Positions 1 through 6,021 of a DNA stretch of 12,710 bases are shown one piece after another. Origin of the DNA: UBA668 sp043721915 (GTDB taxonomy: Bacteria > Actinomycetota > Acidimicrobiia > Acidimicrobiales > Ilumatobacteraceae); NCBI GenBank assembly GCA_043721915.1, contig JAYSPV010000128.1, positions 1 to 12,710 on the forward strand, written 5' to 3'. The notes below the pieces were generated by a model that ran no database searches, was not told the DNA's origin, and worked only from the letters and a program-made list of their open reading frames with translations. Numbering within the stretch: the stretch's first letter is position 1; every line of letters begins with the position of its first letter. The translations under genes were made by a program, and so were the position numbers.

Positions 1-2
1 AC

Positions 3-1097
3 ACGGTCGCCGGCGACGCAGTCGTCGGCACCGACGGGTCGGTGTCCGAGAACACCGGGATCGAGCCGCCCGACCCCATCTGCGAGGAGCCGCAGCCTCC
101 GGCCAACGTGCCCGACGAGGCCACCGCTCTCGCACGGGCGAAGCAGCTGTTCGCAGACATGGGCTACGACGTCGGCGCCTACGAGTACGAGGTCTACGCC
201 GATGAGTGGAGCGCGAACGTGACGGCATGGTTGCTGCTCGACGGCCACCGCAGCCCGATCACCCTCTCTGCCGGCTACGGCGCTGAGGGTGTGCTCACCT
301 GGGCATCCGGCTCACTCGCCGCACCGCAGCCTGCCGATGACTACCCGCTCGTGTCGATCGACGCGGCGGTGCAGCGCCTGAACGACGAGAGCGGCCAGTG
401 GATGGCTTACATGGGCGGCGCCGCCCGGATGGAGATCGCGGCTGGTGATGTCACCCAGGTCGCTCCATCACCGGCCGTCGGCGCGCCGGAACCGGCCACC
501 GATGAAGCCGTCGCGCCACCCGACACCATGGGTGAGGTCGGCGAGCCAGTGGTGATCGACCAGCCCGTGTGCGACCCCGCCACCCGCTGCGTGATCGAGG
601 AGATGCCGGCCCCCGAGCCGATCACCGTCACCTTCACCGAGGTGCGCACCGACCTGACCATGCAGTGGGCCGAGGACGGCACCATCTGGCTGCTGCCCGC
701 GTACACGTTCACGTCTGCCGACATGGGCGAGTACTCGGTGATCGCCATCGACGACAGCTTCATCGCCCTGCCCGAGCCGCTGCCGATGCCCGAGCCGCTG
801 CCGGTCGAGACCGTCGTCGACGGCACCGTTCCCGCCGACACGGTGGTGGTCGAGCCGACGGCGATCGACACCGTGCCGTTCGACCAGACGCAGCCTGCCG
901 ATCAGGCCGCTGCGGAGCAGCTGCTCAATGGACTGGCGCTCGACGAGGCCGTCAAGGTTGCGCACGAGCAGGGCTGGGACATCCGGGTCGTGGAGATCGA
1001 CGGCGAGTCGCAGGCGATCACCGACGACCTGCGCCCGTGGCGAGTGAACGTCGCCGTCACCGGTGGTGTCATCACGTCGGTCGCCTTCATCGGCTGA
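3..1097 (+). CDS. Probable extracytoplasmic protein with C-terminal I78-like domain (5' partial)
   Basis: The reading frame is open to the left edge, so the N-terminus, and any signal peptide or membrane anchor, lies outside; 364 residues are visible. A GTG at 42 is the first in-frame start-type codon but need not be the real start. Composition is acidic and rich in Pro, Ala and Val, with long linkers (for example residues 260-300, with a PEPLPM/PEPLPV repeat), typical of exported actinobacterial proteins. Residues about 205-250 form a beta-rich segment with a TVTFTEV start and a WLLPAYTF motif, a pattern I associate with actinobacterial surface proteins. Residues about 307-364 (LNGLALDEA, then GWDIRVVEIDG, ITDDLRPWRVNVAV, ITSVAFIG) match the pattern of peptidase inhibitor family I78/potato inhibitor I. 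A protease-inhibitor role is inference; the fold could be used for binding alone. It appears to be the last gene of its unit, with a hairpin just downstream. Confidence 0.8.
   Translation, partial: TVAGDAVVGTDGSVSENTGIEPPDPICEEPQPPANVPDEATALARAKQLFADMGYDVGAYEYEVYADEWSANVTAWLLLDGHRSPITLSAGYGAEGVLTWASGSLAAPQPADDYPLVSIDAAVQRLNDESGQWMAYMGGAARMEIAAGDVTQVAPSPAVGAPEPATDEAVAPPDTMGEVGEPVVIDQPVCDPATRCVIEEMPAPEPITVTFTEVRTDLTMQWAEDGTIWLLPAYTFTSADMGEYSVIAIDDSFIALPEPLPMPEPLPVETVVDGTVPADTVVVEPTAIDTVPFDQTQPADQAAAEQLLNGLALDEAVKVAHEQGWDIRVVEIDGESQAITDDLRPWRVNVAVTGGVITSVAFIG
771..803 (+). repeat. Short tandem repeat encoding PEPLPM/PEPLPV
   Basis: A perfect 15-bp direct repeat (CCCGAGCCGCTGCCG) at 771-785 and 789-803 is separated by 3 bp, giving an 18-bp, six-codon period. 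It encodes a proline-rich linker between the beta-rich segment and the C-terminal part of the protein. It looks like a spacer or a small in-frame duplication rather than a mobile repeat. Confidence 0.8.
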
Positions 1098-1124
1098 CAC
1101 CAGCACACCGCCCACACATCGCGA

Positions 1125-1157
1125 GCCGGCCCTGTCCCTTCGAGGGATGGGGCCGGT
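1125..1157 (+). terminator. Strong hairpin between the surface-protein gene and ffh
   Basis: Bases 1125-1139 pair with 1143-1157 to give a 15-bp stem (12 Watson-Crick and three G-T pairs) around the 3-base loop TCG. It starts 27 bases after the upstream stop codon and ends 47 bases before the ffh start chosen here. No run of T follows, which is usual for high-GC actinobacterial hairpins. Termination of the upstream gene is the likely role; an attenuator upstream of ffh is less likely because the putative ffh promoter lies downstream of it. Confidence 0.6.
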
Positions 1158-1189
1158 GACGCGTCCGGCGCACGGTGGCGGCTGACGGG

Positions 1190-1195
1190 TAGCGT
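1190..1195 (+). promoter_or_regulatory. Putative -10 element of ffh (TAGCGT)
   Basis: TAGCGT fits the actinobacterial TAnnnT -10 pattern. Counting its last T as -7 puts transcription start near 1202, three bases before the ATG at 1205. No convincing -35 is visible. The same hexamer sits in the same relation to the start at 6960. Confidence 0.4.
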
Positions 1196-1204
1196 TGCAT
1201 GCGC

Positions 1205-2671
1205 ATGTTCGACTCCCTGTCTACCCGCCTCGAAGGCATCGTCAAGCGGTTGCGCGGCAAGGGCCGCCTCACCGAAGCCGATGTCGACGAAATGCTGCAA
1301 GAGATCCGCACCGCGCTGCTCGAGGCCGACGTCAACGTCGGTGTCGTGCGCAACGTGCTGGCCCGCATCCGCGAGCAGGCCATCGGCGCCCGCCTCAGTG
1401 AAGCGCTCGACCCGAGCCAGCAGGTCATCAAGATCGTCAACAACGAGCTCACCGCGATGCTCGGCGGTGAGACGCTCAAGATCCAGTACGCCAGCCGGCC
1501 CCCGACCGTCATCTTGATGGCGGGTCTGCAGGGCTCGGGTAAGACCACCAACTCGGCCAAGCTGGCCCGTTGGTTCAAGAGCCAGGGCCGCCAGCCGCTG
1601 ATGGTCGGCGCCGACCTGCAGCGCCCCGCCGCCGTGGAGCAGTTGCGCACCCTCGGCCGCCAGATCGACGTGCCCGTGTTCAGCGAGCCCGGCGATCCGG
1701 TCAACACCGCCCGCCGCGGCCTCGAGGAAGCACGCCGCCTCGGCCGCGACGTCCTCATCGTCGACACTGCAGGCCGCCTCTCCATCGACGCCGAGATGAT
1801 GGAGCAGGTCCGTCAAATCTCCGCGGTCGTGCAGCCCAACTACACGTTCCTCGTCATCGACGCGATGACCGGCCAGGACGCGGTGAGCGTCGCCGAGGCC
1901 TTCCACCAGACGTTGGCCATTGATGGTGTGATCCTCTCCAAGCTCGATGGCGACGCCCGTGGTGGCGCTGCGCTGAGCGTGAAGGAAGTGATCGGACGTC
2001 CGATCGCGTTCGCCAGCACGGGCGAGAAACTCAACGAGTTCGAACAGTTCCATCCCGATCGAATGGCCGGCCGGATTCTCGGCATGGGCGACATGCTCAC
2101 CCTCATCGAGCAGGCCGAGCAGGCGTTCGAGAAGGATCAGGCAGAGGTCGCCGCCACGAAGCTGATGGAGGGCGAGTTCACGCTCGACGACTTCCTCGAG
2201 CAGATGCAGGCGCTGAAGAAGATGGGGCCGCTGGGCAACCTGATGGGCATGATGCCCGGGATGCCCAAGGAGATGAAAGGCGCCGAGATCGGCGACGAGC
2301 AGCTCAAGCCGGTGGAGGCGATCATCCGCAGCATGACGCCGCTGGAACGCCGCAAGCCCGAGATCATCAACGGCAGCCGCCGCAACCGCATCGCGATCGG
2401 TAGCGGCACCTCCGTCGGCGACGTCAATCGTCTGGTCAAGCAGTTCGGCGAGATGCAGAAGATGATGAAGCGGATGGGCGCGATGAGCGGCATGGGTCGC
2501 GGCAAGAAGGGCAAGCCGGGCAAGAAGCCCAAGCCGGGTCGCGGGTTTCCGGGGCTACCCCCGGGCATGGGTGGCGGCTTCCCCGGGATGCCTGGAATGC
2601 CAGGCATGGGGCCCGACAGCGGAATGCCCGGTTTGGGTGGCCCTTCGGGTGGCTTCCCGAAGTTCAATTGA
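1205..2671 (+). CDS. ffh: Signal recognition particle GTPase Ffh
   Basis: Ffh is the SRP54-type GTPase that, with 4.5S RNA, binds signal sequences on nascent chains at the ribosome and hands them to FtsY at the membrane. The product is 488 residues. The N domain (about 1-90, start MFDSLSTRLEG) is followed by the G domain, with the P-loop GLQGSGKTT at 107-115, DTAGR at 187-191 and SKLD at 245-248. The methionine-rich M domain (about 295-435) carries the SRP RNA-binding stretch SRRNRIAIGSGT. A Gly/Met/Pro-rich tail with a basic KKGKPGKKPKPG patch fills the last 50 or so residues, a common actinobacterial extension. I chose ATG 1205 over ATG 1199 because family members begin MFD and because the -10 at 1190-1195 predicts a transcript starting near 1202. 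It probably leads the unit with rpsP, 62 bases downstream. Confidence 0.97.
   Translation: MFDSLSTRLEGIVKRLRGKGRLTEADVDEMLQEIRTALLEADVNVGVVRNVLARIREQAIGARLSEALDPSQQVIKIVNNELTAMLGGETLKIQYASRPPTVILMAGLQGSGKTTNSAKLARWFKSQGRQPLMVGADLQRPAAVEQLRTLGRQIDVPVFSEPGDPVNTARRGLEEARRLGRDVLIVDTAGRLSIDAEMMEQVRQISAVVQPNYTFLVIDAMTGQDAVSVAEAFHQTLAIDGVILSKLDGDARGGAALSVKEVIGRPIAFASTGEKLNEFEQFHPDRMAGRILGMGDMLTLIEQAEQAFEKDQAEVAATKLMEGEFTLDDFLEQMQALKKMGPLGNLMGMMPGMPKEMKGAEIGDEQLKPVEAIIRSMTPLERRKPEIINGSRRNRIAIGSGTSVGDVNRLVKQFGEMQKMMKRMGAMSGMGRGKKGKPGKKPKPGRGFPGLPPGMGGGFPGMPGMPGMGPDSGMPGLGGPSGGFPKFN
2588..2607 (+). repeat. Inverted repeat in the Met/Gly/Pro tail codons of ffh
   Basis: ATGCCTGG at 2588-2595 and CCAGGCAT at 2600-2607 form a perfect 8-bp stem around AATG. 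It lies within codons for the MPGMPGM tail of Ffh. Repeated ATG-CCN-GGN codons could produce it by chance, so a regulatory role is doubtful. Confidence 0.5.
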
Positions 2672-2733
2672 TAGCCTCACGTAGTTCGCATTTCGACGTA
2701 CAACACGTTATTCGTAGGGAGCACTGAAGTCGC

Positions 2734-3006
2734 ATGGCAGTAAAGCTGCGCCTCACTCGAGTCGGCAAGACCAAGCAGCCGCAGTACCGCATCGTGGCGG
2801 CCGACAGCCGTTCACCTCGCGATGGCCGCTTCATCCAGATCGTGGGCACCTACAACCCGCGCACCGATCCGTCGACGCTGAGCGTCGACAATGCCAAGGC
2901 CGTCAAGTGGCTGATGGACGGCGCGCAGCCCACAGAGCGCGTCAAGAAGCTGCTCGAGATCTCCGGCGCATGGGCCGAGTTCGGTACCGCTCGCGCGGCG
3001 AAGTGA
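2734..3006 (+). CDS. rpsP: 30S ribosomal protein bS16
   Basis: bS16 is a 30S subunit protein needed for assembly of the small subunit. The 90-residue product has the standard length and the family N-terminus MAVKLRLTRVGKTKQPQYRI, followed by VAADSRSPRDGRFI and the GTYNPR motif. The tail AKWLMDGAQPT-like segment (residues 60-71) and the following helix match the family. The 62-base gap after ffh contains a purine-rich AGGGAG at 2716-2721, about 12 bases before the ATG, which is a rather distant ribosome binding site. I see no clear -10 or -35 in this gap, so readthrough from ffh is the simplest reading. It is followed after 13 bases by khpA. Confidence 0.98.
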   Translation: MAVKLRLTRVGKTKQPQYRIVAADSRSPRDGRFIQIVGTYNPRTDPSTLSVDNAKAVKWLMDGAQPTERVKKLLEISGAWAEFGTARAAK

Positions 3007-3019
3007 TCCGGTCTCAGCT

Positions 3020-3304
3020 GTGACCGACCTCGAATCCACCGAACACAACACCGACGGCGAGCTGGCCCCCACCGCCACAGCCGTCCTTGCGCATGTGGTG
3101 CGCTCGATCGTCGACGACCCGACTGCGGTCATCGTCGATGCCAGCGAGAGCCGTGGCAAGGTGCGCCTCGAAGTGCGCGTCGGCCCCGGCGATCTCGGCC
3201 GCGTGATCGGCCGTCGTGGCCGCACTGCGCAGAGCATCCGCACCGTGGTGCGTGCTGCCGCCACTCGTGACGACGTCGATGTCGACGTCGATTTCGCCGA
3301 CTGA
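3020..3304 (+). CDS. khpA: KH-domain RNA-binding protein KhpA (YlqC family)
   Basis: KhpA is a small single-KH-domain RNA-binding protein; in Gram-positive bacteria it pairs with KhpB/Jag and influences RNA stability and cell-size control. The 94-residue product has the KH core at about 28-90 with the GXXG loop as IGRRGRTA at 63-70 and the family pattern VDDP near residue 31. The GTG start at 3020 gives about 20 extra acidic residues compared with typical homologues, which start near AVLAHVVRSI; a GTG at 3095 or 3098 is the alternative. The end is an acidic DVDVDVD tail made by a 9-bp repeat (GACGTCGAT at 3272-3280 and 3284-3292). It lies 13 bases after rpsP and 15 before rimM, the usual order in this operon, so translation is probably coupled. 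Confidence 0.9.
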   Translation: MTDLESTEHNTDGELAPTATAVLAHVVRSIVDDPTAVIVDASESRGKVRLEVRVGPGDLGRVIGRRGRTAQSIRTVVRAAATRDDVDVDVDFAD

Positions 3305-3319
3305 CCCAGCCCTCGACTG

Positions 3320-3802
3320 ATGGCTGCCGACGATGCCCTGCTAGAAGTGGGCAAGATCGGTCGCGCCCACGGTGTGCGCGGCGATCTGTACGTCGATCTG
3401 ATCACTGATCGCACCGAACGGTTGGCAGTCGGTGCCCGCGTGCAAGCGAAGGGCAAGTGGCTCACCGTGCACACGGCACGTGTTGCCGGCACCCGCTGGC
3501 TGGTGCACTTCGAAGGCATGGCCGACCGCACTGCCGCCGAGGCATGGGTCGGCACGCCGCTGTTCGCGGCACCGTTGCCGACCAACGAGGACGGCTGGTA
3601 CGTCAGCGACCTGATCGGCTCGGAGGTGGTCGGCGTGGACGGCACCGAGTTCGGGTCGTGTGTGGCCGTGCTCGCCAACCCGGCGCACGATCTGTTGGAG
3701 CTGGAGGACGGCTCGCTGGTGCCCGTCGTGTTCATCACCGACGTAGCGCCCGGCAAGCTGACGATCAATCCCCCCGACGGCTTGTTCGACCTGCTCGACT
3801 GA
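3320..3802 (+). CDS. rimM: Ribosome maturation factor RimM
   Basis: RimM binds the 30S subunit through uS19 and helps mature the 3' domain (head) of 16S rRNA. The 160-residue product has the N-terminal RimM beta-barrel (about 6-85, with the signature VGKIGRAHGVRGDLYVD) and a C-terminal PRC-barrel (about 92-158, with YVSDLIGSEV, then ANPAHDLLEL and PDGLFDLLD). It is slightly shorter than the common length of about 170 residues, with no missing block that I can see. The ATG start lies 15 bases after the khpA stop without a visible Shine-Dalgarno sequence, consistent with coupling. Unusually, trmD does not follow directly: an opposite-strand gene occupies 3822-4130. Confidence 0.96.
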   Translation: MAADDALLEVGKIGRAHGVRGDLYVDLITDRTERLAVGARVQAKGKWLTVHTARVAGTRWLVHFEGMADRTAAEAWVGTPLFAAPLPTNEDGWYVSDLIGSEVVGVDGTEFGSCVAVLANPAHDLLELEDGSLVPVVFITDVAPGKLTINPPDGLFDLLD

Positions 3803-3821
3803 TCTCGCGACGCTGCCGCGA

Positions 3822-4130
3822 TCAGCGGAGGCGTTGCACCTCGACGACGGCGACGAGAGGTACAGGACCGTAGATGTGCGGGAACGGCTCCGGGGCGCCG
3901 CTGAGCTGCTCGTACACCAGTGTGTCGCCGAGGAAGGCCTCGTCGATGTGCAGCAGGAGCAGTTCGGGGACATCGGCGTAGAAGCGCTCGACGGTGGCGG
4001 GCCACTGGGCGGCAGTGCTGCAGTGGATGAACCCTTCGTCGGCAAGCTCGATGCCACGCGACGAACCGGTGTGGATGCCCTCGGCCTGGGACTGGGCCCA
4101 GCGGTCGGGTTCGGTGAGGTGGAAGATCAT
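3822..4130 (-). CDS. DUF952 family protein
   Basis: This 102-residue protein matches DUF952 over its whole length: MIFHLTEPDRW at the start, then the hallmark EEGFIHCST-type segment (DEGFIHCSTAAQ), a central LLLLHIDEAFLG strand and FPHIYGPVPLVAVV near the end. The biochemical function is unknown. From memory, the family has been linked by sequence analysis to the ADP-ribosyltransferase fold, which I could not test here. The start at 4130 fits the family N-terminus; longer in-frame starts to 4256 run antisense through conserved trmD codons and are rejected. The gene lies antisense between rimM (19 bases away, convergent) and trmD (22 bases away, divergent), so it interrupts a normally continuous block. 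An AATCCT at 4138-4143 on this strand is a weak -10 candidate. Confidence 0.88.
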   Translation of the reverse strand: MIFHLTEPDRWAQSQAEGIHTGSSRGIELADEGFIHCSTAAQWPATVERFYADVPELLLLHIDEAFLGDTLVYEQLSGAPEPFPHIYGPVPLVAVVEVQRLR

Positions 4131-4136
4131 CACACG

Positions 4137-4142
4137 TAGGAT
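4137..4142 (+). promoter_or_regulatory. Putative -10 element of trmD (TAGGAT)
   Basis: TAGGAT fits TAnnnT. Taking its last T as -7 puts transcription start near 4149, four bases before the trmD ATG. A local promoter would make sense because the antisense DUF952 gene separates trmD from rimM. No -35 is evident. Confidence 0.4.
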
Positions 4143-4152
4143 TGCAGACGCG

Positions 4153-4887
4153 ATGCGTATCGACGTCTTCACCATCTTCCCAGGCCTCGTCGACGGCTTC
4201 TGCGGCGAGGGCCTGCTGGGGAAGTCGCGTGCCAACGGCCTGCTGGATCTCCGCACGCACGACCCTCGCGATCACACCACCGATGTGCACCGCACAGTCG
4301 ACGACGCGCCGTTCGGTGGCGGCGCCGGCATGGTGATGAAGGCCGAGCCGCTGTTCCGATCGGTGGAGGCTGCGCAGCCGCCGCGCCCGCTGTACCTCCT
4401 CGGTCCTGGCGGCCGACGCTTCGATCAGGCGATGGCGAACGAGTTGGCCGACAGTGACGGCTTCTCGTTGCTGTGCGGCCGCTACGAAGGTGTTGATCAT
4501 CGGGTGCGCGAGCGCCTGGTGGATGGTGAGCTGAGTGTCGGCGATGTCGTCCTCAACGGTGGCGAGGTTGCTGCGTGCCTGGTGATCGAAGCTGTCGTTC
4601 GCCTGCTGCCGGGTGCGATGGGCAATGCCGCCAGCCCCGTGCACGAGAGCTTCGGTGCATCCGGGCTGCTGGAAGAACCCCACTACACCCGGCCCGCGGA
4701 GTTCCGCGGCTGGGAGATTCCGGCGGTCCTGCGCGGCGGCGACCACGCCCGCATCGAGCGCTGGCGCCGTGCCCAAGCCCTGCATCGCACTCTGCAGCAC
4801 CGTCCGGACCTGATCGATACCCGCGGAGGTATCACTGAAACTGACCGTCGCTTGTTGGAAGAGTTCCCCTCCGTCGCCTATCCTTGA
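4153..4887 (+). CDS. trmD: tRNA (guanine-37-N1)-methyltransferase TrmD
   Basis: TrmD transfers a methyl group from S-adenosylmethionine to N1 of G37, next to the anticodon, which prevents +1 frameshifting. The 244-residue product begins MRIDVFTIFP, as the family does. It has the RTVDDAPFGGGAGMVM segment (47-62), the trefoil-knot cofactor site with CGRYEG at 108-113 and SVGDVVLNGGE at 128-138, Arg150 (matching Arg154 of the Haemophilus enzyme) and PHYTRP at 176-181. The residue matching the Haemophilus catalytic Asp169 is Glu165 here, in HESF instead of the usual DSF; acidity is kept, so activity is likely. An in-frame extension back to 3994 exists but overlaps the DUF952 gene and has no family similarity. 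rplS follows 37 bases downstream. Confidence 0.97.
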   Translation: MRIDVFTIFPGLVDGFCGEGLLGKSRANGLLDLRTHDPRDHTTDVHRTVDDAPFGGGAGMVMKAEPLFRSVEAAQPPRPLYLLGPGGRRFDQAMANELADSDGFSLLCGRYEGVDHRVRERLVDGELSVGDVVLNGGEVAACLVIEAVVRLLPGAMGNAASPVHESFGASGLLEEPHYTRPAEFRGWEIPAVLRGGDHARIERWRRAQALHRTLQHRPDLIDTRGGITETDRRLLEEFPSVAYP

Positions 4888-4924
4888 GCGTTCCCTAGCC
4901 GACCGCTGTCAGAGAGTTCGCGCC

Positions 4925-5272
4925 ATGAAGTCCACCGATTTTGTAGATAGCCAGTCCCTTCGCACCGACATCCCGCATTTCGGGCCCGGCGACGAGGTCA
5001 AGGTGCATGTGAAGGTGGTCGAGGGCAACAAGGAGCGCGTGCAGGTGTTCCAGGGCAACATCATCGCTCGCAAGGGCAGTGGCGTGCAGGAGACCTACAC
5101 CGTGCGCAAGCTCAGCTACGGCGTCGGCGTCGAGCGCACCTTCCCGGTGCACACCCCCACCGTCGTCAAGCTGGAAGTCCTCAAGCGTGGCGATGTGCGC
5201 CGCGCCAAGCTCTACTACGTGCGCGATCGCATCGGCAAGCGCGCCAAGATCAAGGAAAAGCGCGACGCCTGA
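4925..5272 (+). CDS. rplS: 50S ribosomal protein bL19
   Basis: bL19 sits at the 30S-50S interface of the large subunit. The 115-residue product has the normal length and family landmarks: FGPGDEVKVHVKVVEGNKER, VQVFQGNIIARKGSG, TVRKLSYGVGVERTFPVHTP and the basic C-terminal AKLYYVRDRIGKRAKI. A GAGAG purine run at 4912-4916 lies eight bases before the ATG and is a plausible ribosome binding site. The trmD-rplS order is nearly universal and the two are probably cotranscribed. Confidence 0.98.
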   Translation: MKSTDFVDSQSLRTDIPHFGPGDEVKVHVKVVEGNKERVQVFQGNIIARKGSGVQETYTVRKLSYGVGVERTFPVHTPTVVKLEVLKRGDVRRAKLYYVRDRIGKRAKIKEKRDA

Positions 5273-5308
5273 TCGGCGCCGTCACCTTTGGTGTAAGCAG
5301 CACCCACG

Positions 5309-5602
5309 TTGAGTTCTGACGATCTCGAGAACTTCGAGGCCGAGCGCGAGCTCCAACTCGCTCAGGAGTACCAGGACGTCGCGGCCATGTTCCGCTTCGC
5401 CGTGGAGACCGAGCGCCGTTTCTACCTGGCCAACGACGTCAAGGTCACCGTCACCGGTGACCCGTCGCGCCCGGTGATCGAAGTGGAGTTGGCCGACGCA
5501 TGGGTATGGGACATGTACCGCAAGACCCGGTTCATCCCGAAGGTGCGGGTGCTGACGTTCAAGGACGTCAACGTCGAGGAGCTTCCGCCGATCGAGCTGT
5601 AG
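5309..5602 (+). CDS. DUF2469 family protein (actinobacterial)
   Basis: This 97-residue acidic protein matches the actinobacterial DUF2469 family (Mycobacterium tuberculosis Rv2901c type) end to end. Landmarks are the MS-DDLENFEAE start, LAQEYQDV near residue 17, VETERRFYLAN at about 32-42, DAWVWDMYR at about 63-71 and VRVLTFKDVNVEELP near the end. The function is unknown. TTG at 5309 is chosen because a TAA at 5294-5296 closes the frame upstream and the next residues match the family N-terminus. It lies 36 bases after rplS in the same direction. In many actinobacteria lepB and rnhB lie between these two genes; they are absent here. The family is one of the main clues to an actinobacterial host. 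Confidence 0.93.
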   Translation: MSSDDLENFEAERELQLAQEYQDVAAMFRFAVETERRFYLANDVKVTVTGDPSRPVIEVELADAWVWDMYRKTRFIPKVRVLTFKDVNVEELPPIEL

Positions 5603-5625
5603 CCCGCAGCGTTCGACAGCCGTCC

Positions 5626-5997
5626 CTGGCCGCCCAGGCGAGGGGTCGCTTCGGGGAGAACGAAGCCTTGCGCTGGTACCTCCAGCGTGGCTACACCGTG
5701 GTCGAACGCAACTGGCGTTGCGCAGCCGGCGAGGTCGACCTGATCCTCTCCATGTCGCGTGGGACGCACGCGAACGTGGTGGTGTTCTGTGAGGTGAAGG
5801 CGAGGGCTAGCAGCGAGTTCGGCGGGCCGTGGGCGGCGGTGAACTGGGCCAAGCAGCGGCGGCTGCGGCGCCTGGCAGCGATCTGGTTGGGGGGCGAACG
5901 CGCACGCGCGATGGCGCTCAACGGTCCGATCGACGTCCGTTTCGACGTTGCAGCAGTGATCGGAGCGCGCGTGGAGGTGATCGAGTCAGCGTTCTGA
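5626..5997 (+). CDS. yraN: YraN/UPF0102 family putative endonuclease
   Basis: YraN proteins have a Holliday-junction-resolvase-like PD-(D/E)XK fold; their cellular role is not settled. Family landmarks are RGRFGENEALRWYLQRGY, NWRCAAGEVDLI and VVFCEVKARAS, placing the nuclease acidic and Lys residues at GEVD and EVK, and a C-terminal RFDVAAV. The start is unresolved. The frame is open back to ATGs at 5500 and 5506, but those overlap about 100 bases of the DUF2469 gene and would add residues with no family likeness. No ATG, GTG or TTG lies between 5509 and the conserved core. CTG 5626 is given because it yields LAAQARGRFGE, aligned with family N-termini, and the usual length (123 residues). Gene identity is firm; the initiation codon is not. 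Confidence 0.85.
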   Translation: MAAQARGRFGENEALRWYLQRGYTVVERNWRCAAGEVDLILSMSRGTHANVVVFCEVKARASSEFGGPWAAVNWAKQRRLRRLAAIWLGGERARAMALNGPIDVRFDVAAVIGARVEVIESAF

Positions 5998-6003
5998 TCG
6001 CTG

Positions 6004-6019
6004 CGCCGCACAGGCGGCG
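6004..6019. terminator. Small hairpin in the convergent gap after yraN
   Basis: CGCCGC (6004-6009) and GCGGCG (6014-6019) form a perfect 6-bp GC stem around ACAG. It lies in the 24-base gap between the converging ends of yraN and the small membrane-protein gene, so it could terminate both. There is no T run, and short GC hairpins are common by chance in such DNA. Confidence 0.35.
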
Positions 6020-6021
6020 AC

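Noticed and set aside
902..2053. A 383-codon minus-strand frame opposite ffh
   Set aside because: Antisense shadow of ffh with repetitive Asp/Leu/Gly/His-rich composition and no known pattern.
2588..2607. Perfect 8-bp inverted repeat in the ffh tail as a terminator or regulatory hairpin
   Set aside because: It lies inside coding sequence 64 bases before the stop codon and can be explained by repeated Met-Pro-Gly codons; no T run follows. It is kept as a repeat only.
3994..4152. N-terminal extension of trmD
   Set aside because: The frame is open but the extra residues resemble no TrmD, overlap the opposite-strand DUF952 gene, and the family N-terminus starts exactly at ATG 4153.
2812..4800. 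A 662-codon open frame on the minus strand
   Set aside because: It runs antisense through rpsP, khpA, rimM and trmD, all firmly identified, and its translation is low-complexity Arg/Ser/Ala/Thr-rich with no family pattern. Long antisense frames are expected at this GC content.
5280..5294. Short CACC-TTT-GGTG hairpin after rplS as a terminator
   Set aside because: The stem has only four base pairs, and the closely spaced DUF2469 gene follows in the same direction.
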